A stretch of DNA of 64,000 nt, from NCBI RefSeq assembly GCF_041381155.1, contig NC_091141.1, forward strand, positions 27,711,828 through 27,775,827, given 5' to 3'. This DNA is from Argopecten irradians (taxonomy: Eukaryota; Mollusca; Bivalvia; Pectinida; Pectinidae). The notes below the pieces were generated by a model. That model made no database searches, was not told the DNA's origin, and was given only the letters and a program-made list of their open reading frames with translations. Both the position numbers and the translations under genes were made by a program. This document shows, piece by piece, positions 13,851-23,362 of this stretch (position 1 is its first letter; every line of letters starts with the position of its first letter).

Positions 13851-13914
13851 ATTCCGATACTTGTACGAGTCTATTGTCAACTTCATCTTTCACTGGTGAC
13901 GCTTCTTTCTGTTT
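13822..13914 (-). CDS. Possible terminal coding exon, unassigned
   Basis: On the minus strand, after an AG (TGATGTTAG), an open stretch of 30 codons reads KQKEASPVKDEVDNRL and continues in serine-rich residues to a TGA. The polar, lysine/glutamate/serine-rich peptide resembles a genuine C-terminal tail more than random AT-rich translation. The acceptor lacks a good pyrimidine tract, which counts against it. Its phase 0 matches a donor at 14936 on the same strand. The stop codon lies in the last, diverged unit of the 55-bp array. No function is suggested. Confidence 0.2.
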   Translation of the reverse strand, partial: KQKEASPVKDEVDNRLVQVSESSRSVSSVT

Positions 13915-14369
13915 CTAACATCACTTGATGTAGCCAAATACATAAATAGTCGTATAGTAACGTGATCGTTACCTTAATGATAATGGTGATTATTTACAGC
14001 GACAAATACAAAAAAAAATGTAGATATGACAAGTAGACGTTGGTAAGTAGGTTTTCATATCAACCATTTAAACATTGAAAATGTACAGTCAGAGGGGTTA
14101 CCCGGTGTTAACTCTGAAAAAAACACAAGAAGGGTTATAAAACGTCAAATTGTGAATGTTCTATCATACCAGATAATGGTCACATGTAGATATGTGTTAA
14201 TGTAAAATGGAATGTGTATTATGTCAGATAAGAATAGATACGAATGTAACATTTATCATGCATTAAATCATGTTAATGTTGCAACTCCATAACATTTAAA
14301 ATAAAATCAGATGCAAATAAGATCTCAAAATATAAAGTTATAAGAATAAGGAAGCGACAAAATAAGTTA

Positions 14370-14455
14370 TATCAATTCTAGGGCACTGGTCTAGAGAATG
14401 GAAGGTAAATTCAAATCCTAATAAAACTGAAGTCATTTTACCTAAATCTATATGC
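14370..14455 (+). mobile_element. Short LINE reverse-transcriptase relic
   Basis: The plus strand reads HWSREWKVNSNPNKTEVIL. This matches the conserved 'W...W.v.FNP.KTE.i.F' block of CR1/Jockey-type non-LTR reverse transcriptases. Only about 28 codons are recognisable, and the surrounding bases give no further domain. Confidence 0.5.
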
Positions 14456-14936
14456 GCAGGGCGAAAATTTTACCATGCAATTTTCTGCTTCATTAATCTA
14501 CACGTATTGAAAACTATCAATTGTGACTAAATGTTTGTATATGAGAATTATCTGTATGATTTCATTTTTTGTAATATTAATATATGTGATATAATTCTCA
14601 CTTCGTGAGCAATGCGTTTTAACCAAGCGCGTTTTAGTTACCTCCCTTCAAGCAATAAGTGTTCAGCAACAACGGATAGTTCGTATGAAATATTCCGTTT
14701 GAAAAGTATCAAATGAATATATACTTTTAAAACGTAGTATACGTTAATGCTTTGAGAAAAGCGGACGTCGAGGAAATAAATCTACTGAATACCTGTCAGT
14801 AGTCCAGTTTGGTGTTGATATAGTACGCGCATGTATAGTACTATACCAGTTGAAGAAAGCATCAACGTACAACAAACAAGCCCAGAAGCTTACCAAAGAT
14901 GTCATTTCAGCGATTCAGCGATATCGAGTAACTTAC

Positions 14937-14996
14937 CTTAAAACCATCCCGGCAGTTCCGTATTTGTTGTAACAAATTACGGATATTGATTGTCAT
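14937..14996 (-). CDS. Possible first coding exon, unassigned
   Basis: On the minus strand an ATG opens a 20-codon frame, MTINIRNLLQQIRNCRDGFK, that runs straight into a perfect donor, TTTAAG|GTAAGTTACT. The donor is phase 0, as is the acceptor of the exon-like stretch at 13822-13914. The two could be exons of one small gene or the 3' half of a larger one. A 20-codon frame with a donor can arise by chance, so this is only a candidate. Confidence 0.2.
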
Positions 14997-14999
14997 ATT

Positions 15000-16277
15000 A
15001 CTAAATGACTTTACATATAAATATTATTTTCATGCGATATTGTAGCTTTAATTTTGCAGAATGTAAAGACTATTATTAAAATGCCACAGTGCTATTTGAA
15101 TAACTGTGTGGAATAAAAGAAAATTTTAATGGGTCATTGTATTCATAATATCATAAATAAATCAGTGTTTTCATGTCCCTTATATCGATAACCAGGATGT
15201 ACTCTCATACAAAGCTGCTGTCATCATTAAATACCACATTGAAGTATCATCAGGCGAATAATTACCATATTTATAGACTGCAAAATGCGACAGATGGGTT
15301 TTTAGTTTTTACGAATACAGTTCATATAGTGGGCACCACAAGGCCATTCAGATACTGTTTATACAACTGTTGTGATTTGATCTGGATACTGTTTTTATGG
15401 GCCAGTCTCAGCCTCCTAATGTGGACAGGACTTTCGAAATAAGGTGTCAAGTATGTTCGAGAAACAAGTTTAAGACTAATGTATATATATATATATCACT
15501 ACAAAAGATAGTTAACGTACATTTATAGAACATTTTTTCACTTGGTTTATCCTCCCATGAATCACGTTTAGTGGACAGCATATACTGTACGACATCAATA
15601 TAGCAAAGAAATCACAGGGTCAGCTATTTCAGTAAAGACCGGACCGTTTTTCAACTTAACATTTTAACAGACACTAAGGTAGGTAGTGTCTAATGTGATC
15701 TTCTACTTCGAAATTTAAAACGAATCATAAAAAACCCAATAAATAAATATCTCATTTGGTTAGTTTTTATACTTAATTCAAGTTATTGTCTGAATTCGTT
15801 ATACATTAAAATCCTTATTGGTGGCCGATCAAATATCATTTTATAATTCCCTTATATTCACCGTATGTTATGCACATAATGTATTAACACTGTAATAACA
15901 CTGTAATAAAACCCACATCCATGATCAATGCCAAATGTATCTTTACAATACATCTAATGTATTGTAAACAGTAAAATGGGAGAGGGCTTAAAACAAGTTA
16001 GACAACTTGTGTCCGATCCCATTATAAATATTTGATACAAATAAAATATGTTTAAATCAAAAAGGTGCATTACTAGTCATTTAACTACGAATAGAATTAT
16101 CTCAAAGATAGCATGCTGTTCTAGCCTTGAAATATATTTAGCACACGTTTCCGACAATATCGTACGGATTACGTCTGTATGACAGACGGGAAATGTGTGG
16201 GAATGTTCCGGGTGTTGCTTAGATAAAGACATTCACAACACCTGACAAGTTTGGAGATATGTCACTCTACCTCCAAC
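15000..16277. other. Intergenic DNA upstream of the transferase-like gene
   Basis: It holds an (AT)n run at about 15482 and an unrecognised 89-codon frame at 15173-15442 that shows no motif. No TATA box is obvious just before 16278. The in-frame TAA at 16224-16226 bounds the open frame on its 5' side. Confidence 0.5.
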
Positions 16278-17480
16278 ATGGCAGACGACTCGGATCTTCG
16301 AACGGAAGCTATCACCAGTTACGATGGAATATTCAAAGACATTCACGACCCTGAAATCAGGAAAGATTTCCTCGAGGCGAGAAAACTCCTATCCTCCGGA
16401 GCATGGGATACTGGGAAGAGTCTTCTTCAGGAAACGTTGAGTAAGGCTTCTTCAAAACCATTTGACAAGAAATGTCTAACGTTGATTCTAAGCGAGATGA
16501 GAAGGTACGAGGACAATAAGATATCGCCTAATACAACTATAGCCAAGATTATTTTATGGGGAAATGTTGTAGATAGGGACATCGAGCGTATTGATGAACG
16601 ATTTTGTGATTTTCCTCAGAGTATATTTTTCCTTGACGTTGGAATCTATGGCGGCTTATCCGGTTCCCGGAAACTGGTTGGACGGAAGATTCTGTCCGAT
16701 TATTGGGTTTCCGGGAAGATACCTGAACTCCACTGTAGCTTGGTGACCGCCGATATGGTGCTAGGTCTCTTTTGTGACGAACGTATCACAGAAAGTGGAG
16801 TGCAAGTGACTTATTTCCCTTTAACTAATTCCGAGAAACTTAAACTGTTTACGGATATCATGACAGGAGATTCTTCCAGCGTAGAGATACGCTGTCCATT
16901 CCCACTGCTTAGAGAATCCGACAAGAAGGAATTATGTTCTCCAGCGGAAGGATGGAAAGTTGATAATGTGTATGATACCATGCTAAGCTGCGGAGAGGAA
17001 CGACTCCGACAGTACACAGTCCAGTTCCTGGAAACCATCGCCATGTCAGCGGGAAGGTTCTATGATCCAGCTTGTTCCACGGGGGTGTTTTTGTCAACCC
17101 TAAAAAAGGCATTTCCAGAAAGTTACACAATAGGACAGGATCTTAGTCAACAAATGGCCGACTTTTCTAGGGAACGAGTTGATGAAGTGTATTGTGCAAA
17201 CGCAATGTCCCCTAAAATACTAATGGGAACTGCCGATGCTTGTTTCATCCGTTTCCTGAACTCTGAAGTCGTCACTTCCGCTAACGCAGAGGTTCTGTTG
17301 AACGCGCTACTTCCGACCGTTCGAGAGAAAGGATACATTATCATTTTCGGTCATACTCCAGTACTACTCTCATCGTCCAATTTAAGCAGATTGTCCAACT
17401 TTAGCTTAATCCAATCGGTCGGCATCTCGACTGACAGAATGGGGATATTTCAATATTACATCATTCAACGTGATATCTGA
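16278..17480 (+). CDS. Intronless SAM-dependent transferase-like protein, 400 aa
   Basis: Seen: one uninterrupted frame, starting at the first in-frame ATG in a good context (AACATGG) and ending TGA. The frame is open upstream only to a TAA at 16224. The first 230 residues have no motif I can name. Residues about 261-290 read FYDPACSTGVFLSTL then TIGQDLS, a Rossmann-type SAM pocket (DPACSTG) followed 17 residues later by the acidic GQD. A strand with DACFIRFLN (about 320-328) and one with GYIIIFGHTP (about 352-361) sit where motifs IV and VI of class I methyltransferases fall. Known: proteins with this DPACxxG form include N6-type methylases and SAM-dependent aminocarboxypropyl transferases. 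From memory, similar mollusc proteins carry the label 'isonocardicin synthase-like'; I hold that name loosely. Inferred: a SAM-using enzyme, substrate unknown. The lack of introns over 1.2 kb, unlike the split genes nearby, suits a retrogene or a gene of bacterial origin. A polyadenylation signal follows at 17762. Confidence 0.85.
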   Translation: MADDSDLRTEAITSYDGIFKDIHDPEIRKDFLEARKLLSSGAWDTGKSLLQETLSKASSKPFDKKCLTLILSEMRRYEDNKISPNTTIAKIILWGNVVDRDIERIDERFCDFPQSIFFLDVGIYGGLSGSRKLVGRKILSDYWVSGKIPELHCSLVTADMVLGLFCDERITESGVQVTYFPLTNSEKLKLFTDIMTGDSSSVEIRCPFPLLRESDKKELCSPAEGWKVDNVYDTMLSCGEERLRQYTVQFLETIAMSAGRFYDPACSTGVFLSTLKKAFPESYTIGQDLSQQMADFSRERVDEVYCANAMSPKILMGTADACFIRFLNSEVVTSANAEVLLNALLPTVREKGYIIIFGHTPVLLSSSNLSRLSNFSLIQSVGISTDRMGIFQYYIIQRDI

Positions 17481-17761
17481 GAGAATGCTTCAAGCCTTCA
17501 ACGAATTAAGGAGGTTTGATAGTAAATATCAGGTAGTAGATTATATTTGTTTTTGAGCTATTGTGTGTTATGTACAAGCTCACAGATACCGGATAACTAA
17601 TGACTGGAAAACGACGTCTAACACTGACTGCAAATTGTCTTCTGATTGATTAGAATAGATGGAATGTTTTTGTTGTCGAAATGTGTCCAATGAGTCATTA
17701 TTATCATCAATTAGGTTATTTATGGCAGAAATAGTTCTTTTAACGATCAATTCACATGATA

Positions 17762-17767
17762 AATAAA
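17762..17767 (+). promoter_or_regulatory. AATAAA polyadenylation signal
   Basis: AATAAA lies about 280 bp after the stop of the transferase-like gene, and a second AATAAA follows at about 17791. Either would give an ordinary 3' UTR. Confidence 0.45.
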
Positions 17768-17888
17768 GCATCATATCCCATCTACAGCATAAATAAAAAA
17801 CAATATTTCCTTTTACATTTGTCTCCTTCTTTTACTCCAATGAGAGGGTTATAGAGTTCACTATACTATGAGTTATCATTGATAATGC

Positions 17889-17912
17889 AAAAAAAAAAAA
17901 AAAAAAAAAAAA
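17889..17912. repeat. Poly-A run
   Basis: An uninterrupted run of about 24 A, some 400 bp after the transferase-like stop codon. It could be the tail of an old retroposed sequence, but no matching body is recognised before it. Confidence 0.6.
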
Positions 17913-18052
17913 TGGTCACAGCTTTATCTATAAGCATAAGGAATAACGACCCTAAATAGGGTATATGGCAAACCTGCAATTAACAAAAAATCAATGGAGA
18001 TAAACCCACAGACCCCGGGAAACAGATGTCTGAAGATTCACAAATGCAAATT

Positions 18053-18160
18053 GCCAACTTGGCAAATAAATCAATGCTAGATTGCCAAATCGGCAAATAA
18101 ATCAATACTTAACTGTCAAATCGGCAAATAAATTAATGCAAAATGAGAAATTCGCAAATA
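18053..18160. repeat. 31-bp tandem repeat, about 3.5 copies
   Basis: Units start at 18053, 18084, 18115 and about 18145, each beginning GCCAAATCGGCAAATAAAT with variations. Each unit holds a short dyad (GCCAANNNGGC). Confidence 0.8.
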
Positions 18161-18429
18161 TCAGAATTAAATTCTAAAGTATATACTCAGTAAACAAACC
18201 AATCGATGATGATCAATAAAGGTAAACACTGTCCATGATTGTTGATCACTCATCGATATAACATACCAACTTCAAATTCAGTGTATTAATATGCTTGGTG
18301 TAACACCATCCGTCACAGGACAGACAAAGTCGGTCCACCGCCACAAAGTAGAGGGAATGGGGCTACACCAGATAAATCATGTGACTAATGATAACACATT
18401 AATCAATAGGCAAAGAAAAAAGGCGGGCA

Positions 18430-18870
18430 TTGGATGTGATAAATGTTTCCACGTCCCATTGAAGAGTGTTCAGAAAAATGTCATTACCCAACTGAGAAAG
18501 GTGAGCGCCTTCTTGTGAGAACAGTTCGCGAGGACTGATGATAAATCTAGATAACCAATAGTGCTACCATCCAATGCTAGAACTTTTGTGGCCAAATGGC
18601 TATTGCGTCTAATTAGAGCTTCCTTCATTGACTCTTTATCGTTATTATAACGTCAAGATGTAAGGGGGAGCAGTTTGGACCAAACTAACAAGGTATTAGG
18701 AAGGACATTGTGAAAGTAAGATAAGTAGTCTTAAGGATGGAACGCAGTTCCTGTAATGGAACATTACCAAAATCATTTACTCAACAGTGTATTATCGGAA
18801 TATTAGGGCTATCCTCTAAATCTCTACTGTGGATGAAGGAGGATTGAAACTTAGTGGCAGATTATAAGAC
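18430..18870 (-). pseudogene. SGNH-hydrolase-like relic, probably transposon-borne
   Basis: The minus strand carries separated blocks that fit one known protein type: GNVPLQELRSILKTTYLTF, a region with the I-W-S-x-L-P pattern, and GAHLSQLGNDIFLNTLQW at the C-terminal side. These match the SGNH/GDSL-type hydrolase domain repeated many times in fish and invertebrate genomes, where it accompanies some tyrosine-recombinase retroelements. The reading is broken several times, so this is a fossil. No terminal repeats or recombinase domain are visible around it, so the parent element cannot be named. Confidence 0.5.
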
Positions 18871-18907
18871 TCTTTCATATGTGGATATGAAGGATAGGGA
18901 TATCTTA

Positions 18908-18978
18908 CCCGAGGGTCACAAAATGTAGTAAAACCCTAGGCTTGCCGAGGGTTTCGCAACATTTTGTGATCCCGAGGC
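18908..18978. repeat. Nested foldback (palindromic) element
   Basis: Arms CCGAGGGTCACAAAATGT and ACATTTTGTGATCCCGAGG are near-perfect inverted copies. Inside them AAACCCTAGGC and CGAGGGTTT pair again around a short loop. The result is a compact cruciform of about 70 bp. Palindromes of this 'cccgagg..aaaatgt' kind are dispersed in marine invertebrate genomes (from memory). Confidence 0.7.
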
Positions 18979-18979
18979 G

Positions 18980-20350
18980 GCAATGAAATCATTTATACTG
19001 CTCCCAAATTTTAGCCAAAACCGATGTAGATTCCATGGATCTACCACTAGGATTCAATCGGTTCATATACTGCCTCTCAAGCATTACCGGAAGTGTGGTC
19101 AGGAGAAGATAACTCGTGTATTACATTAGTGTGTTACATTAAGTCCCTATTCCAATAAAAGTAGCCAGGTAAGTAGCCCCTTGTGTTTGCATGCCTACTG
19201 ATAATTTGATTTATGGTTTATGATCAATCTTTGGTGAAAGTATTTGCGTGCTTCGAATTCGTTGCTATTTCTGTTCGTCGCTTGACCAAAACAAAATGAG
19301 CTTTAATGTCCATAACATACATTTCAAACTGCAAAAATTCTAAATCGTCCCAGATATTGATACCATTTACAGAAGTTGTTACTAAAGCACTTAATTTATA
19401 CTGCTTCATTTCTTAATGTTATTAGTACAACATTTGTTGAAACTTGGTGCTTGCAAACAGGGCTTCATCTTAAACTTAAACTTAAAATGCGACTGTTGCC
19501 GAACGGACGTCAAAAAGTTCATCACCCGTTGTCATCCAGAAAAACTTGATAAGTCACGGGAGGTTCTCGGCAACAGCGTCAGAATGTCGGCTAGCTTTGC
19601 TGCATAATAAATGGAACCCACTCAAGCCATGTCCTATTTATTCGATATATATATAAAAAGTTTCCGGATAATTATCGTCCATCTCGACTTCGATGCAGCT
19701 CTAATTTTGCATGATGTACAACAAGATGTCTCTGTTCCGAAATTCCTCTAAATCACAAAAACATCAGCCAGATACATGTATGTATGATGGAACTAATTGA
19801 AAGTGGTCAATGTAAATTGATTGTATAACCATATCTAAGGTATTGTTATAGTAATTGTATAAACTGTACAAAGGCTATACGTGACAAGGAATAATACATA
19901 CACACAGCGATATGTGTATCACATGACTTTATAAACTTCAAAACACTGACCAAATATTGTGACCAGTTTGACCCCTCGTTCTAGATTAGCACGTACTGGA
20001 CATAGATAACGTATCGGTCATACATAGTAGATATTACATCTATCACAATACCTGTACTTCACATGATCTCGTTATCTAACTTACAATGCAGTCGTAAGAG
20101 TACCAGTACAATGAGGACACTGGACAATGAATACTGGAATGTACGATTAACAACAAAACGCATATAACCACACATCTATATATCAAGGCTTCGTATAAAC
20201 AAGATATTTTAATTTCCTCCCTCACACCACTTAAATTGTGTTATACTTTCTAAGTTAATAACTTGTTTAATACCAAAAATCAATTTAACAAGCTTTCATT
20301 TGCAAATGGCAAGTAATTAAAATAAGTTTTTGAACAGCTTAGAACTACAT
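18980..20350. other. Intergenic DNA, no gene recognised
   Basis: A 63-codon frame at 19416-19607 (+) ends in a cysteine-bearing stretch (KCDCCRTDVKKF) but has no start, splice or homology support. A donor-like CCAG|GTAAGTAG occurs at about 19165 (+). Confidence 0.4.
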
Positions 20351-20610
20351 ACACAGCAAAAAGTGCAACGCATGTTTTACATACGTTTGAAAAAACATGC
20401 GTTAAACGTATTTTTCAAACTTGCGTTTTACGTACGTTTTGGCCACCATGCGTAAAACGTACGTTTAAACAAAACATGCGTTAAACGTATTTTTTACATA
20501 TGTTTTACGTACGTTTGTCTTCCACCACATGTAAAACGAACGTCTGTTAAAATAAATCTACTAATTACATATAAAACATTAGTTTTATCAATGTTTTTGA
20601 AGACCTGCAG

Positions 20611-20638
20611 TGTTTTTTTTTTTTTTTTTTTTTTTTTC
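20611..20638. repeat. Poly-T run inside the TIR element
   Basis: A homopolymer of about 27 T followed by CTTCTTCTTC. It may mark the reversed tail of something retroposed into the element. Confidence 0.6.
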
Positions 20639-21043
20639 TTCTTCTTCAAAATGATACTCCAATATGCAAATTCATGTTTAATAGCCGTTATGTTTTGGTT
20701 TCATGTTATCTATATATGTCTTCTATCAACTTATATTGAACCTCATACTAGCCTCAAATAATAAATAAATGATAGAATAATGCAGCTTCAATATCCTATG
20801 ATGATACATGTAGGTCTACAATTATATTTACATCTACTGATGGTGAACAGAAGCAAAACCGCTAATGTGGATTCCGTTTTTTTTTTAATTTTAATTTTAA
20901 CAGTTTCGAAGACTAATGCTCTGAATACATATGATCTATATCAGCTGACCAGAGCTTCATGATGTACAATGTAGTAGGTCTACAACTGCTGTTTGATCAA
21001 CCTCGATACTCTATGTTCAATCATTTATTTACGATCTATGTAG

Positions 21044-21116
21044 AGATCGTAAGTGATCAGAACCCCTGGAGTATCGAGGTAGATCGTAAGTGATCGGAAC
21101 CCCTGGAGTATCGAGG
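21044..21116. repeat. 37-bp direct repeat, two copies
   Basis: Copies start at 21044 and 21081, each beginning AGATCGTAAGTGATCRGAAC and ending TATCGAGG. They differ at one or two bases, so this is a recent tandem duplication inside the larger element. Confidence 0.85.
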
Positions 21117-21380
21117 ATGCTGTTTGATCTACGATATCATGAGTACATGTATATGTCCTAGAATTGTCATTATACATGTAGCTAAGGGTTATACGTGTAG
21201 CTACATTATGCATATGTAAAGGAAAAAATGTTTTTACTTGTATTTAGTTTGTAAACTAGAAAATAGATTACTGACTTTTACTTCAGATCTTCATTAGAAT
21301 TCTTCTTGAAATGTTCAAGTCAATTGAGGCATTTTGGGACTTGTGCAAGTCTACATCAATGGCATCGCTATTACCATGTA

Positions 21381-21471
21381 GGCGTCTGCTTCTGGTTAAA
21401 AAATAGTAGCTTTCCCTACTATATAGCAGGGGGAAGTTATTGTATTTTTTTCAAAACCAGAAGCAGACGCC
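21381..21471. repeat. Small foldback with 17-bp perfect inverted repeat
   Basis: GGCGTCTGCTTCTGGTT at 21381-21397 is exactly complementary to 21455-21471. The 57-bp interior has A-run and T-run shoulders that extend the pairing. It looks like a short inverted-repeat element nested in the 20352-22441 element. Confidence 0.7.
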
Positions 21472-21559
21472 TGTGCTTTTACATGACAGATTCTAATGGC
21501 CGGACATACTTATATTCCGGAAATCTTTATTTATTGTATATATATATTCTTGTCAATCT

Positions 21560-21606
21560 GAACTCCTCGGATGTAAAACATAACGGCAGTTAGATCCGAG
21601 GAGTTC
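21560..21606. repeat. Hairpin with 13-bp perfect stem
   Basis: GAACTCCTCGGAT at 21560-21572 pairs with ATCCGAGGAGTTC at 21594-21606 around a 21-base loop. The word ATCCGAGG recurs at about 21732. Confidence 0.6.
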
Positions 21607-22488
21607 CAATTGTATTCTTGTGGATTTTATTTGTATTTTAAAAATGGCTGAACATAAATAAAGGTAACTATGTAAAAAAACTGTTCAACACGTACACAAT
21701 ATTATCAAATGTAAATGTGCGAGAGTTACATCCGAGGCGGTCGGAGTACGGACTGCATAGCGGTATACGGACGAGCGCTGAATGCGATACATTATTCATA
21801 GATCAATTACTTTAATTTGTATTCATATAATACGTTTAAATGTTATTCTGAGATTCTGTGTAAACATCCGAAGTTTCTGCAAACACAACATAAATTGATT
21901 TTTGGACTCACTGAGCCAGAATTTGAAAACAATTGAACATTGGGCACGACTTTTGTAAAGATTTAGCCTTTATTAAAATGTAAGTGATGAAGTGACGTTA
22001 AGGACCAATTAATATAGGAATAATAAAATCATCTTAAGATTATGAAATTTATCAATATGTAGTCACTCGTTTGTAAATACAACATACTATGTATGAAAAA
22101 ATATCAGTCATTGGACAGGAACCGAAAATACAAAAAAAATGGTATTAAACTTTACTTTTGAAAATCACAAATATTGTGCAACTTCAAAGACCATGTAAAT
22201 GTACATAAAAATTTAAAAAAAAAGTGGATTTTGTAATAGGATCAAACATATGTATAACACATGTTTTGATACGTCTGTTTTACATGCGTTTACGTTTTAC
22301 GTCTGTTTACCATGCGTATTACGCATGTTTAACACACGTATTACATACGTTTTGTACGTACGTTTTACATGCGTGGTCCTCAACATGCGTTTTACATGCG
22401 TTTTATAACGTACGTAAAACGTGTATGCACTTTTTCCTGTGTAGACATCGTCAGCACTGATTTCCATAAATGCCAAATTGCAGTCAAA

Positions 22489-22620
22489 ATGACGTTACCC
22501 CTGACATTTGAGCACCATAGTGACGCTAGTATTGGAGATCTATTGTAATATTCTATGACGTTATCCTTGACATTTGAGCAGCTTAGTGACAATCATATCG
22601 GAGATCTATTGTGATTGTCT
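22489..22620. repeat. 66-bp tandem duplication
   Basis: Two copies start at 22489 and 22555, each with ATGACGTTAYCCYTGACATT near the start and GGAGATCTATTGTRAT near the end. They differ at about a fifth of positions, so the duplication is old. Confidence 0.8.
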
Positions 22621-22624
22621 GATA

Positions 22625-23095
22625 CGATGTTTTATGGTATTTGGTGATGGCAGTCTGTTTATTGGTAATAATCCCAATGTACATGTAGAAATAGTTTAAA
22701 ACTTCATAATCTGGACTTCGACTAATCCACTAGTAGCAGAGAGTTAAATTCATGTATCATACTGAATTTACGTATGTATGTAAAGTGGAAGTATTTGAAG
22801 TCTAAAATCAAATCTCGTCATCAACTCTGGCCTGTAGTATACACAGTATTGTTCTTTACCTATGTCATTTGCATTATTTATAATTTAACCTAGCCATGTT
22901 GATAACGCATAAGTTTACTAGAAAAAGTCCAGTCGATGTTTAATGGATAGTACGACTTCACTTGCGAATGAGACGAGTGTGCTTGAGAACCGTTTCATAA
23001 CACGCTATTTTCAGACTCTTCTGTGACATACAAATTTCATAACCATGTTATCACATTTAACCTATCCGCCTCATCAAGGTAAATAGATAAAATAG
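22625..23095. other. Intergenic DNA, nothing recognised
   Basis: No open frame, repeat unit or motif stands out on either strand. Confidence 0.5.
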
Positions 23096-23099
23096 TGTC

Positions 23100-23185
23100 C
23101 GGTCAGTTCTGACCAGATATAACGGGGGTTCGGTCAGTTCTGACCAGGTGTAACGGGTGTTCGGTCAGTTCTGACCGGGTGTAAC
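23100..23185. repeat. 31-bp tandem repeat with a palindromic core, three copies
   Basis: Units start at 23100, 23131 and 23162. Each contains CGGTCAGTTCTGACC, whose GGTCAG and CTGACC arms are complementary around TT, followed by RGRTRTAACGGG. The palindromic core is unchanged in all three copies while the spacer varies. Confidence 0.8.
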
Positions 23186-23362
23186 AGCCACTCTCTGTAG
23201 CCGCCACCTGTTTGGATTCGGACACAAAACAGGTTCAAGGTAGGCACAGATTTTAAATCTACATAGTTAGTAAAGCAGCTTAAACAGCCCACGTCTAGAT
23301 ATGTTTAATATACTATCAGTATAGAGACACTCTCTGTACCCACTATACCACTTGAATTTCAG

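Larger units (their letters stand above)
20352..22441. mobile_element. Non-autonomous DNA-transposon-like element with TIRs and subterminal arrays
   Basis: The ends are inverted copies: CACAGCAAAAAGTGCA at 20352-20367 and the complement of CACAGGAAAAAGTGCA at 22426-22441, 15 of 16 identical. Just inside each end, at 20368-20545 and 22245-22425, lie clusters of ACGTACGTTTTAC, CATGCGTTTTAC and close variants in both orientations. Subterminal clusters of this kind are the usual binding sites of a transposase. TA flanks both ends (CATA|CACAG and CTGTG|TAGA), which could be a 2-bp target duplication. The 2.1-kb interior holds no transposase-like frame, so the element would be mobilised in trans. 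The superfamily is not assigned. Confidence 0.65.

Noticed and set aside
15173-15442. 89-codon frame
   Set aside because: No motif on either strand. I looked for a transposase match on the reverse strand and could not support one.
16811-17344. Minus-strand frames of 65-77 codons
   Set aside because: They lie opposite the transferase-like coding sequence and are antisense shadows.
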